From Cercis canadensis (lineage: Eukaryota; Streptophyta; Magnoliopsida; Fabales; Fabaceae), in contig QAOA01007694.1 of assembly GCA_003255065.1 (NCBI GenBank), positions 30,718 through 94,717 on the forward strand: a stretch of DNA of 64,000 nucleotides. The letters are read 5' to 3'. Positions 32,926-44,800 of this stretch are shown piece by piece (within the stretch, counting starts at the first letter, position 1; each line of letters begins with the position of its first letter). A program made the translations under genes and the position numbers. The notes beneath the pieces were generated by a model. It did no database searches and was not told where the DNA came from. It worked only from the letters and a program-made list of their open reading frames with translations.

Positions 32926-33610
32926 TGTATGAGATTTAAACCTATGCAACCAATATAACAAACAACAAGCAAATACCAACACAACAAATCTAAACTAGAA
33001 AACAATATGCAGTAGTAAATCAATGTAAAGAAAATAACACTAAAATTATGTGGTTCAGCCAAGTTGGCTTACATCCACGGGAAAGAGCAGTCCACTATGA
33101 TTTATGCCAATCAAGATCAACTTCTTTTACAATAGAGTACCCCCTTGGCCTCTGTTCTTTAACCTTGCAATTTATGCAAGTCAGAACCCCAAGTTTCACT
33201 CTATTCTTTCCTCTCAATCACTCTGATTCTTTCTTCTTTGATTTCTCTCAAGCCTAAAAAATGCTAATCTCTCGTTATCCAGTCCTTTACCCATCACACG
33301 TTTATATAGGAATCTGTTACAAGTTAGTTATGACCATTAACTAACTAATAACTGATTTCTGAGACACAACCGCCTTTCATGACATGGCCGTGTTTGAGGC
33401 CGTGTCTGATGAACATGGCCTTGTCACTTTAATGACATGGCCGCGTCTGAGCCATGTCTGATGCTCCAGAACTTCACTTAAGTGACATGCCTATGTCTGA
33501 TCCTATGTCTCTAATCCCGAGACTCATTCCAGCTCCCACCGCAGACATGGCCATGTCTGCTGAATACACTCGTGTCTGAACTCCTGAGGCTCACTTCTAG
33601 TGAGCACTCC
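32926..33610 (-). repeat. Copia (intron 4) 5' LTR, first part (continues at 40320)
   Basis: Matches 26778 onward, including the ACATGGCCGTGT repeats. It is cut at 33610 by the Gypsy element, and the remaining 134 bp are at 40320-40453. Confidence 0.9.
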
Positions 33611-34842
33611 TGTTGTGAGAAATCCAAACGCAAGTGTACATTATTGTTTCCAAGTAATAAGATGAGATAGAGTATCGTTCCCATGAGGACTAACGTATTA
33701 ACTACCGAAATTGAGTTAATCTCAATTTTATCTAATTAATAAGTATTGGAGAATTTTCAAGAAAGAACTTTAAATAAGCTGAAAGTAAGCTAAGACAGTT
33801 AAAATGATGATTTAATCAAGAGAGAAATATCTAGGGCTTTTGATTTCACCGTAACAATTCTGATTTGCTATTCCTAATTCATTAACCAAGAACAATCTTC
33901 CTAATTGCTAGCCAAGAACCCTAAATTATTTATTAGTCTTTCCCAAGGTCAAACAAAAATATTTCTAAATTATGAACCCACGATGTTCCTATGTGAATTG
34001 CGAATAACCTAAAAATTCAGTTAATTCTATGGTTCTTTTTAATTGACTACACAGGCCATGGAGGTATATTCCTATCCTACATGCAATCTATGTTCTTAAT
34101 CCCTATGATCTTTAATTACAAATTACCTCCCAGTCTCATTGTAATTATCTAATCAACTAATTGGTGATAAATCAATTAGAAGCATGAAGACTTGAGAAGT
34201 TATCTAATCAACTAATTGGTGATAAATCAATTAGAAGCATGAAGACTTGAGAAGAAGAAGACAATTTAATAAAGGAGTTCTTGAATTAAAGAAATAGAAA
34301 ATAACAAATCTTCCTAGCTAGGCTACATCATAGCCCTAGAAGGGAATTTAATTCATAGCAAAAAGAAAGAACATGGTAAAGCAAAATTCAGTCATCATTC
34401 AAATAGCAGAAGAATAAAAACTCTATGATGTAATCCCAATCGGCTACACAAATCTCCTCTTCAATCCTTGTTTTTGCTCTCCTTCTTGCCTCCAAAGAGT
34501 CCAGAATCGAATCTCCTAAAAAATTCCTAAAAGTCTCTATTTATACCCCTAAGCAAAAGCCCTAAAGAAACTTAGGAAAAAAGATATGTACCAATTTCTT
34601 CGCAAATGGGCGTCGTGGCTCTTCCTCTCAGGAATTGAAGGCTGAAAATCTATTACAAGCACCGCGGCTCTTAGATTCTGTCAAAACCTTTCATTTCTTC
34701 ACTTCAAACCATGAAACCTATAAACTTCCATTTAAACCTACAATTTAACATAAACAACATATTAGATGGCAATAAATCTCAATAAACAACCAAATAACTA
34801 AGTAAAATAGATCTAAAGAGTGGATATAAAACCCACTCAACA
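33611..34842 (-). repeat. Gypsy (gag-only) 3' LTR with 58-bp tandem duplication
   Basis: A unit beginning TTATCTAATCAACTAATTGG occurs twice in tandem (about 34143-34257) but once in the partner LTR. This copy also lacks a GC-rich segment present at about 40038-40112. Confidence 0.9.
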
Positions 34843-36620
34843 AATACCCCCAAACTTAACATTTACTTGTCCTCGAGCAAAGAAAAAGAGAAAAATAAAA
34901 TTAAACTCAACAACTAACTAACAAAGTGAAAATTTTATTTGCTAACCATACAAACCTCAAAGATCTCTATTAAGCACAACTCATAGAAAATTTTCAAGAT
35001 AGCATGAATGTGTATAATTTCAACCCAAAGTTAATCTCATCTCAATCTCACTAAAATTTCCTGTGTGTGTAAGTATAGCCCTTGCTTACCCTACTCTCTT
35101 CACTTGAAACAGATTATGCAAATAAGCTCATAAACACATATTCTCCACTTTTATTCTCTCAGAACCCCATACACTTGCTTTTCATGTCAATCTCCACTAA
35201 TGTAGGCATTTCACAATATTGAGGATCAAAAGGACTTTTGATAAGCTTGATAATGTGTGGCTGGGTTAAGGGTAGGATGATGGATAAACATGTGGCTTAA
35301 CTCACCCATCACACAAATTCACTTTAGAGCAATTTGAAGAGCACCCTTCTTTCTTTTCACTTCTAACTCCCCCAAACTTATTTTCTTCTTTACTTTGCTA
35401 TCCACCAATAGAATTCTTACTTTTGGGCCACTACATCCCATACTCAATGCTTTCTAAGACATTCTTTTTCTTTTTGTTTCTTTTCAATATTTGCACAGTT
35501 GTCTTTTCTTTTCATTGCAAAATATTTTGTTTTCTTTACAGCAGGGATGTAGCTCTTGAATTTTTATTCTTTCGTGGCCATTTCATTGAAATCTTCCTTT
35601 TCTTTTCTTCACCAATTCTCCTTAATTTTCCTAGCTCTAGATGCTCTTAAGACTGAAAATGCATTTTAGGTGAAAGGTTTAAGTCAAAATGATCATACAA
35701 AGAGCTAGGATCAGTGTAGGTGACAAAGAAACAGACTAAATTAAGCTCAATAGGGCATGCTAGGGATAAAATATCATACAAAGGGATAGCTAAAAAGGCT
35801 CCAACAAAACAAAAATGGCCTAAATCATCTCCCTAATATTGCAGAGCCTAGGATTTCGCCTCGACTGACAATCAAGCAAGTTCTAGCATTCTGTGAAATT
35901 TTGAAATGACTTAATTCACATAATCATCTCTAATCATGCAGATTTCAAATAAACAGGGCTATGTGCTAAGTAATTCAGGAAATTCCAGTTAGACAAAAAT
36001 TAACACAAGAGTTAATTAGAAACACAAACACAAAATCTATCATTTTTCTAGAGCTGTAAACAGTGAAAATCAATTTTATCATTAGCCTAAGGTTAAACAT
36101 AAAAAAAAAATTCACTCTATTCTACTTTACAAACTAAAGAAAAATAAAAATTAAACATAAAAACTACCTAGAAAAGCATTTAAAGATACCCAATAAGTTA
36201 AATGCAAGTCAATACAACAACTCAAAAAATTATTCCCCACCCCCAAACTTAAAGGAAACATTGTCCTCAATGTTTAAAGCAAAGAAGAAAAAGTGTGAGG
36301 ACTTCCCTGAAATGAAGATGGGTCACTTTGCATCATCATCAGGTGGAGTTGCTGGGGGGATAAAAGTTATGGATTTTAAACTTGGAACATAAAAAAAATT
36401 AAACACCCAAGCATGAAAAAAAAATTAAACGACTAAACAAAAATCAATGGAAAGGGTTAAAAAGATTGGGTTGCCTCGCAAAAATTGCTTGTTTTATAGT
36501 CCTCAACCTGACTGCTTCTGGAATAAATTAACCAGGATAAAAAATAGTAGTGGAGGCCTTCTGGAACTTTGCTCCACTATCTCTATGAGCCTTGGTTTGT
36601 TGGTCATTCTCCTTTAATCT
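34843..36620. other. Non-coding 3' internal region of the gag-only Gypsy
   Basis: About 1.8 kb of AT-rich DNA with no polymerase or integrase motif on either strand. On the minus strand AAGTTTGGGGGTATT abuts the LTR at 34842 and can serve as polypurine tract. A similar AAGTTTGGGGGTGGG lies near 36235. Confidence 0.7.
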
Positions 36621-38149
36621 TCATACCTCGTATCCATCTCCAAAGTAAGAAGACTTCTTGAGGTGCTCCAAAAGAATCTTTTGGAATGATGGCTTCTTTT
36701 TCTTGTTTTTCTTATGAGACTCAACTATAGGCACAGGTCTAGCCATTGGCTTCTTGGGGATTTTATCATCTTGAACCCCTAAATCAGGAGGCTTCTCCTT
36801 ATTTTCCATCCTCATGGTGCGAGCTTCAATTGAGTTCTGTAATTTAGTGCTTCCATTTATAGTGTCAATTTTACAGCAGACACTCACTTCATCTGGATGC
36901 TTTATTTCTTTGAAAACCTTGAAGGACACTTGATCACCTTACATTCTCAGAGCAAGTTGGCCTTTCTGCACATCAATGAGAGCTTTCCCAGTTGCTAAAA
37001 ATGGAAGACCAAGAATGATTGAGATTTCTTGGTCCTCCTCCATGTCAAGCACAACGAAGTCCGTTGGGAAGATGAACTTGTCCACTTTTACTAATACATC
37101 ATCTAGGATTCCCCTTGGATACTTGATTGATTATCCACCAATGTCAAGGAGATGGCGGTTGGCTTAGCTTCTCTTATACCCAATTTCCTAAAAATAGAAA
37201 GAGACATAAGGTTAATACTAGCACCAAGATCACAAAGTGCCTTACCAAAAGATACATTGCCAATAGAACAAGGAATATTGAAACTCCATGGATCTGTTAG
37301 TTTAGGTGGCAATTTCTTTTGAAGGATGGCGCTACACTCTTCAGTAAGTGCAACTGTCTCAAAGTCTCCCAACTTTCTTTTGTTAGACAATATGTCTTTC
37401 ATGAACTTGACATAGTTGGGCATTTGTTCAAGAGCGTTTGCAAATGGGATATTGATGTGTAGCTTCTTGAACACTTCCAAAAACTTAGAAAACTGTGAAT
37501 CTAGCTTATTCTTTTGAAATCTCTGAGGAAACGGAAGAGGTGGAACATATGGTGGAGGATTGTCTGGGAATAACTTAGATGTTTTCCCTGCAGATGTCAC
37601 AGGAGTTTCCATTGGAGTGTCGTCTTTTACCTCAGGCTCAACTGGCTTACTGGGCACCTTCTTGGCAAGTTCAAAGGGTTCATCTAAAGTCTTATCACTA
37701 CAAAGAGTTATGGCCATGGCATGCTCTTTTGGATTCACCTCTGTATCACTTGGCAATGATCCCTGTTGTCCGCTAGTGAGCATGGTGGAGAGTTGACCCA
37801 CTTGCATCTCTAGGTTACGAATAGAGGCATCTGTTTGGGCCATGAATTGACTTGAATTCATGGTCAACTGGGCTAGAGCATTCTCCAAAGAAACTTTTGC
37901 TTGCATAGGTGGTTGAGCAGTGTTTTGGTTATTCTTCCAAGAGAAGTTTGGACGATTTCTCCACCCCGGATTATAAGTGTTCGAATAGGGGTTATTCTGT
38001 CTGTTCTGATTCCCCACATAATTTGCTTCCTCAGATTGAGATGTAGAGAAAGGATTGCCCACCTGGCAATCTGTACTAACATGAAGGCCTCCACAATGAT
38101 CACAATTCTCAGGAGGTGACTGGATGACATTGACATTCTGAATAGTCAA
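36621..38149 (-). pseudogene. Gypsy gag C-terminus and aspartic protease
   Basis: Open from 38149 to 37103. It starts with the zinc knuckle CDHCGGLHVSTDC, then an Asn/Pro-rich linker (NTYNPGWRNRPNFSW) and MEVQVGQLSTML-like spacing. The retropepsin block is LCDLGASINLMSLSIFRKLG, with the catalytic DLGAS. After a break near 37100 comes the second protease half ([22 protein letters not shown]), and the frame 36929-36621 ends with the basic tail KKNKKKKPSF and a stop. In Athila-like elements RT would follow; here it does not. Confidence 0.88.
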
Positions 38150-38221
38150 CTGCTTAGCTAGAGAATCTATTTTAGCAGATAAAGCTGTAAAAGCGTCAAC
38201 CTCGTGAACCTTAAGTACCTT

Positions 38222-38902
38222 TTATGAAGTGGACCTCTCAGTAGGCCACTGATAAGCATTGGCAGCCATCTCCTCTAACAATTCATTGGCATTCTCATAT
38301 GTCTTCCTCATCAAAGATCCACCAGTAGAGGCATCTACTAATGTCTTGGTTAAACTCAACAACTCATTATAAAATGTATGTAGTTGCAACCAGTCAGGGA
38401 GTCCATGATGGGGGCATCTGCGAAGTAACTCTTTGTACCTTTCCCAAGCCTCCTGAAGTGACTCATTCTCCTGTTGATAAAATGTAGTGATGTCATTGCG
38501 GAGCCTAGCGGTCTTAGCAGGTGGGAAGAATTTGGCCAAGAATTTTTGTGCCAAAATATCCCAGGTGGTGATGATCCCCATTGGCAACGACTGTAGCCAA
38601 GACTTGGCTTTATCCCGTAGTGAGAATGGGAAAAGTCAGAGGCAAATGGCATCATCAGTAGCCCCATTGTGCTTGAAGGTATCACATATCTCCAAGAACC
38701 CGGCGATGTGAGCATGAGGATCTTCATTTGCTAAGCCATTGAACTGAGTTGAGTGCACCATGTGAATGACCGCTGGTTTGATCTCAAAAGAATTTGCTTG
38801 GATAGCCAGTCGTCTTATACCAGAAGTGGTATCTGTGAATGAAGACAAGGCGTAGTCACAGAGTGCTTTGGGAGGGTTTTCTTCTGCCATTGTGTCTGTC
38901 AC
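38222..38902 (-). pseudogene. Gypsy gag capsid domain
   Basis: Starts MTDTMAEENPPKALCDYA at 38902. It contains the Retrotrans_gag blocks FNGLANEDPHAHIAGFLEIC, TWDILAQKFLAKFFPP, ESLQEAWERYKELLRRCPHH and LLEEMAANAYQWPTER. TGA at 38636 interrupts LFPFSLRDKAKSWLQ, where the family has Arg, and TAA at 38222 separates it from the zinc-knuckle frame. Otherwise the coding potential is well preserved. Confidence 0.92.
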
Positions 38903-39117
38903 AATTCTGGTAGACTCTCTTCTTTCCTTTCTATTCTTTCAACAAGTCTTCTCTATCTCATAATCAAATGGAATTAAGGAGCTACTTCTAGATTTTCTCA
39001 TACACCAAGAAGAAAACTTCTGCAAGTATTAGAAAGTGAGAACTTAAATAAATCTGTGAAAAATAAATGATTAGACTAAGATCAAGATCACTGAATATCG
39101 ATATTAATAACAAATTA

Positions 39118-39136
39118 GTCCCCGACAACGGCGCCA
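39118..39136 (-). other. Primer-binding site (tRNA-Asp type)
   Basis: The minus strand reads TGGCGCCGTTGTCGGGGAC, the common plant Gypsy primer site, 6 bp from the 5' LTR. Confidence 0.9.
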
Positions 39137-39142
39137 AAAACT

Positions 39143-40319
39143 TGTTGTGAGAAATCCAAATGCAAGTGTACGTTATCATTTCCAAGTAATATCGTTCCCA
39201 CGACAACTAACGTATTAACTACCGAAATTGGGTTAATCTCAATTTTATCTAATCAATAAGTATTGGAGAATTTTCAAGAAAGAACTTTAAATAAGCTGAA
39301 AGTAAGCTAAGACAGTTAAAATGATGATTTAATCAATATCTAGGGCTTTTGATTTCACCATAGCTATTCCGATTTGCTATTCCTAATTCATTAACCAAGA
39401 ACAATCTTCCTAATTGCTAGCCAAGAACCCTAAATTATTTATCAGCATTTCCCAAGGTCAAACAAAAATATTTCTAAGTTATGAACCCACGAGATTCTTA
39501 TGTGAATTGTGAATAACCTAAAAATTCACTTAATTCTATGTTTCTTTTTAATTGACTACACAGGCCATTGAGGTATATTCTTATCCTACATGCAACCTAT
39601 GTTCTTAATCCCTATGATCTTTAATTACAAATTACCTCTCAGTCTCATTGTAATTATCTAATCAACTAATTGGTGATAAATCAATTAGAAGCATGAAGAC
39701 TTGAGAAGAAGAAGACAATTTAATAAAGAAGTTCTTGAATTAAAGAAATAGAAAATAACAAATCTTCTTAGCTAGGCTACATCATAGCCCTAGAAGAGAA
39801 TTTAGTTCATAGCAAAAAGAAAGAACATGGTAAAGAAAAATTCAATCATCATTCAAAGAGCAGAAGAATAAAAACTCTGTGATGTAATCCCAATCGGCTC
39901 CACAAATCTCCTCTTCAATCCTTGTTTTTGCTCTCCTTCTTGCCTCCAAAGAGTCTAGAATCGAATCCCCTAAAAAATTTCTAAAAGTCTCTATGTATAC
40001 CCCTAAGCAAAAGCCCTAAAGAAACTTAGGAAAAAAGACACGTATTCAAAAATCTGGCACGGGCGCCGCGGCCCTGAATTTTGGGCACTACAGCCCTCGC
40101 GCGTGGTATAAAAACACCAATTTCTTCGCAAATGGGCGCTGCGGCTCTTGGATTCTGTCAAAACCTTTCATTTCTTCACTTCAAACCATGAAACCTATAA
40201 ACTTCCATTTAAACCTACAATTTAACATAAACAACCTATTAGATGGCAATAAATCTCAATAAACAACTAAATAATTAAGTAAAAGAGATCTAAAGAGTGG
40301 ATATAAAACCCATTCAACA
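39143..40319 (-). repeat. Gypsy (gag-only) 5' LTR
   Basis: 1177 bp, TGTTGTGAG...TCAACA, highly similar to 33611-34842 apart from the indels noted there. Confidence 0.92.
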
Positions 40320-40951
40320 ACGCCCAAACTCACAAGTGAACATGGCCTGTGTCTTTAGTCATGAGACTAACTTAAGTGACACGGTCTACTCCATAAGTGA
40401 ACATGGTCGTGTCTCTAGCCCGTGTTAGGCATACTCAAGGGCTAATCATCACAACTTTGGTATTATGTAAGAGACTGCTAGACCTTTAAGTTTAGAATGT
40501 TAAGAAAGGTTGTGAGAATGTTTTCTAGATCTTTGACATCTTTTATAAACAATGTTACTCTTTATTCATAACTATTATTGTGCTATATTTTTTACCCTTT
40601 AAGAGAAAACAAACAATATCAACCTTCAATTTTCTACCCTGTGCCTAGTTGTCTACTATAGTATTTTTCATGTGCTTGTAAAGTTTAAATCAATTTATAG
40701 CAATTTACTAGCAGCAATCTTCCACTCCTTCTCAAGTTGCATTTCTTTTTGTCCCAAGCATTAAGCTTCATATTTCTATTATAGATCCTAATACTTTGTG
40801 ACAGTGTCTACTTTTCCCTCTGTTATTGTTTCACAATTTGCATGGATGACATCTAATTTATGCAATGATATCTACTGCTACAACTACTTTCATTAATTCT
40901 AGATATTATTTGATCTACAATGGTCGTTAAAAGTTGTGTTCTTTCATACAG

Positions 40952-41073
40952 TATGGGGTGGAGATCCTGTTTACCCAATTGTGAACTATATTCAAGATTC
41001 GAATGAAGTGATTGATTATAGGGGAGCATATTTCCATGAACCAACACCAAATATGTTGGCTTATCTGAAGGAG
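40952..41073 (+). pseudogene. PTAC12: PTAC12 exon 5 (WGGDPVYP..FHEPTPNM), open
   Basis: The acceptor is CATACAG and the donor GAAGGAG|GTTATT. It reads WGGDPVYPIVNYIQDSNEV, IDYRGAYFHEPTPNMLAYLKE with no stop over 40 codons. The block is among the most conserved in PTAC12. The exon is intact although the gene is broken upstream. Confidence 0.92.
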
Positions 41074-41200
41074 GTTATTTTCTCTAAGTGCAAATCTTCT
41101 TCATTGTCTTCTATTTCCGTCTTTCCTTACTGAAAATTTCAGTCATTCTTTTTAGTTAATATGAGTTTGGCTTCAGTCATTCTTTAGATGTTATGGCACA

Positions 41201-41402
41201 TGTTAGAATATAGCTTGGAACCTATAATATGTATGCTCCAGCTTGAGGGGGAGTGTTAGAATATTAGCTGTAAATACTGTAGTTATTATAGCATATGTTT
41301 AGGCTTGTAATTAGCTTATGATTAGGCCCGTTATTGCTGTACAGTTAGTATAAATAATAGATGTGAGAAGCTAGTCTCACAACCCTTTCCACTATTCTCA
41401 CA
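41201..41402 (+). repeat. Copia (intron 5) 5' LTR, with internal copy of the polypurine/U3 junction
   Basis: 202 bp, with a TATAAATA box near 41350. Its first 53 bp end CTTGAGGGGGAG|TGTTAGAATAT, repeating the polypurine-tract/LTR-start junction inside the LTR at 41254. Confidence 0.88.
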
Positions 41403-41859
41403 TGGTATCAGAGCAATTTTAGTGAGAAAAACCTCCCCATTCCCGCTGTGAATTTTTCCAGCGGCGTTTTTCCTCTCCCTGCTGTGTTCATACTCCAGCA
41501 GTGTTCTAAAACTAGGGTTTAGTGGTTGTGTCTCTATCCAGTCACCCTAGGACTCGATAATCCCAATTCTGACCCCGCAGTCAACCTCAGCACCCTCCGA
41601 CCGGCCATTCCCTGGAAACCCGCCGTCATCTGCCGCCACAAGCGCCCACACGCGCCACTCCACTCTCTGCGCGTGAAACCCACACGCCGCCAGTTTCTTC
41701 CGCGCGTGGAGGCACGTGTCTGCTCCGATCGCCGTGAAACTTTCCAGATCTGTCCTCCGGCGTATTTCTGACCTGTTCCTGCCCTTACTTTGGTGTTTTC
41801 TGACCTATACAGCATCATAGCAGTTCTGCTCCTCTTCGTTAACGGTTAGTAACATCCAA

Positions 41860-44800
41860 ATGGCCTCTTCCGCCAAGGAAACTTCTGGTCACCACTCATT
41901 CCTTACTTTTTCTTCTACTCCAACTGTCTGTGCTGAGAAATTAACTGGTTTTGGCAACTATATGACTTGGTCAGCCTCTGTGGAGTTGTGGTTTTTAGGT
42001 CAGGGCCATGAGGAACACTTAATCAAACAAATTAAAGACATCCCTGAAAAAGATCAGCCTAAGTGGAAGCAGGCAGATGCTTATCTTTGTAATGTTCTTT
42101 GGCAATCTATTGATCGGGTTCTTGTTGGCCAATATCGACCTTATCGTACCTGTTATGAGGTTTGGCAGAAGGCCAAGAAACTCTACTCAAACGATATAAA
42201 TCGTTTGTATAATGTTGTCTCTCAGATGAAAACTCTTAAGAAACAGGATCTGGATATGCAAACTTATCTGGGGCAGATCGAGACTCTTCAACAGGAATTT
42301 AATGAGATGATGCCATTCTCAACTGATGTCGCTCAACAAGAGGCACATCGTGGCAAATTCTTTATGGTCCTTGCACTTGCTGGTTTGCCTTCTGAATTGG
42401 ATTCAGTCCGTAATCAAATTCTGGCCAACCCTGGGGTTCCTACTATGGACACGATATTTGAGCAGTTGATCCGTATTTCAGCACCTACAGGTACCTCTGT
42501 TTCGACTACCTCAGCTGATTCTACTATTCTAGCCTCTCAAGTGAACCATCGAGAGGATGGTAAGGGTGGCCGTGGTGATCAGCGAGCTCGAAATAGAGAT
42601 CGCCCCCGATGTACTCACTGCAATAAAATTAGCCATACAGTGGATCGCTGTTTTCTCCTTCATGGTCGACCTTCTAAGGTTGCTAATGTTGCACAGTATG
42701 GTTCCTCCTATGGCATTCCATCTGGAACTGTATCCGTCTCTGCTGCTGATTACAATGAGTTCCTCAGATTCCAAGACAACCAATGGTCCACCTCCATTGC
42801 CTCTATTACTCAGCCTGGTAATCCTATTGCATGCATCTCTCAGTCCTCCTCTCTTGGACCTTGGGTTCTTGATTCTGGTGCTTCTGATCACTTGTCTGGT
42901 AACAAGAATTTATTTTCTCATATCACTTATTCTAATTCATTATCCACTGTTACCTTAGCTGATGGATCACACACTATAGTCAGAGGCATTGGTCAGGCCA
43001 CACCCTTGCCCTCCCTATCTTTAAATTATGTTCTCTTTGTACCTGGGTGTCCATTTAATTTGATTTCTATTAGCAAATTAACTCAAACCTTCCCTTATTC
43101 TGTTACCTTTGTTGCTCATTCGGTTATTGTACAGGAGCGGAACACTAGGAGGATGATTGGAGTCGGACATGAGTCCCGTGGGCTATACTACCTCGCCCCA
43201 CCACCATCTCCTGTGGCTTGTATTGCTGCTGATTCTCCTGAACTTTTTCATCGCCGTTTGGGACATCCTAGCTTACAGAAACTACAGAAGATGGTGCCGA
43301 GTCTCTCTAGTGTCTCTTCTTTAGAATGTGAGTCTTGTCAGTTAGGCAAACATGTTCATAGTTCTTTTCCTAGTTGTGTCAATAAACGAGCCGAGTCTCC
43401 TTTTTCACTGGTTCATTATGATGTATGGGGTCCTAGTCGTGTCAACTCAACTTTGGGTTTTCAATACTTTGTTACCTTTGTTGATGATTTTTCCCGATGT
43501 ACTTGGTTATTTTTAATGAAAAATCGTTCAGAACTTTTCTCTATTTTCCAAACCTTTTGCTCAGAAATTAAAACTCAATTTGGAATCACCATTCGCACCT
43601 TCCGGAGTGATAATGCCCGAGAATATTTTTCTGCTCCATTTCAATCTTTTATGACTTCTCAGGGCATTCTCCATCACTCTTCTTGTGCTCATACTCCTCA
43701 ACAAAATGGGGTGGCTGAGCGGAAAAATAGACACTTGATTGAGACTGCCCGTACTCTCCTCATTCATAATAATGTTCCGCTGCGTTTTTGGGGAGATGCG
43801 GTTATCACTGCATGTTATTTGATTAATCGCATGCCATCCTCTGTTTTACAAAATCAGGTGCCTCATTCTCTTTTGTTTCCCAATCAGCCACTCTACTCTC
43901 TTTCTCTTCGTGTCTTCGGTTGCACATGTTTTGTTCATGATCTCACTCCAGGTAAAGATAAGTTACATGCAAAATCCCTCAAATGTGTCTTTTTGGGTTA
44001 TTCCCGTTTACAAAAAGGTTACCGTTGTTTCTCTCCTGAACTCAAACGATATCTTGTTTCCCCATATGTCACCTTCTTTGAGACAACCCCTTTCTTTCCT
44101 TCTTTAGGGCATCCTGATTGTTCTACTGTTACTCAGGATCTCCCCATTTCTTGCACTAGTCCTCTTCCACAGGTTGTTTCGTCCCATGACTCCACTGGTC
44201 CTACAGAGGACTCGGCACCTCCTCTCCTCACCTACCATTGTCAGTCTCGACCTGACCCTGTTGAGGACCCTACCATTGTGCCACCTGTCACTGGGCCTGT
44301 TGAGCACCCACCCATCATGCCACCCGTCCTTGAGCCTGTTGACAACCCTCCCACCAATGACCTCCCTGCTCCTGCCCCATTGGATTCATCTCTTGCTCCA
44401 GTCACTTCTCAGGTTCCGATCTCTAACTTGGACCGATCTATTGCTGACCACAAAGGTATTCGTTCTACTCACAATCCTTATCCCATTTATAATTTTGTGA
44501 GCTATCACCGTTTGTCTCCCCAATATTCTGCTTTTGTGTCGTCTTTGTCTCCTGTTTCTATTCCTAAAAATGTAGGTGAAGCACTTTCTGACCCAGGCTG
44601 GCATAAGGCAATGATTGATGAGATGGCTGCTTTAGACTCTAATAGCACTTGGGATTTGGTGCCTCTACCACGTGGTAAATCCACTGTTGGTTGTCGTTGG
44701 GTTTATACAGTCAAAGTTGGCCCTGATGGCCAAATAGATCGTTTGAAAGCCCGGTTGGTTGCCAAGGGATACACCCAGATCTACGGACTTGATTATGGTG

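Larger units (their letters stand above)
33611..40319 (-). mobile_element. Gag-protease-only Gypsy element (TR-GAG-like) inside the Copia 5' LTR
   Basis: LTRs at 33611-34842 and 39143-40319 both run TGTTGTGAG...TCAACA. The flanks ACTCC (33606-33610) and ACGCC (40320-40324) match at 4 of 5. The primer site is 39118-39136 (tRNA-Asp type). The internal region encodes gag with a zinc knuckle and an aspartic protease of Ty3/Gypsy (Athila-like) type and stops there. No RT, RNase H or integrase motif was found in 34843-36620. It fits the class of non-autonomous elements that keep gag only. Confidence 0.9.
26778..40453 (-). mobile_element. Copia LTR retrotransposon (Tork/Tnt1-like) in PTAC12 intron 4, with two nested insertions
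   Basis: Bounded by TGTAAGAG...ATCACA and flanked by ACTTT on both sides (26773-26777 and 40454-40458). Left LTR (3'): 26778-27475. Right LTR (5'): 32926-33610 plus 40320-40453, split by a Gypsy element. Minus-strand order: primer site, gag, zinc knuckle, protease, integrase (split by a solo LTR at 29668-31099), RT, RNase H. Removing the nested insertions leaves about 5.5 kb, a normal Copia size. The RNase H ending (KHIDVRLPFIRD, then NPADVFTKLLP) resembles Tork/Tnt1-type elements. Multiple stops and frameshifts make it inactive. Confidence 0.93.

Noticed and set aside
32365..32958. 197-codon plus-strand frame
   Set aside because: Antisense shadow of the intron-4 Copia gag, which has clear gag motifs on the minus strand.
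41526..41771. GC-richer plus-strand frame between the Copia LTR and gag
   Set aside because: Lies in the leader of the intron-5 Copia, with a mirror frame on the other strand; no domain. It is leader sequence.
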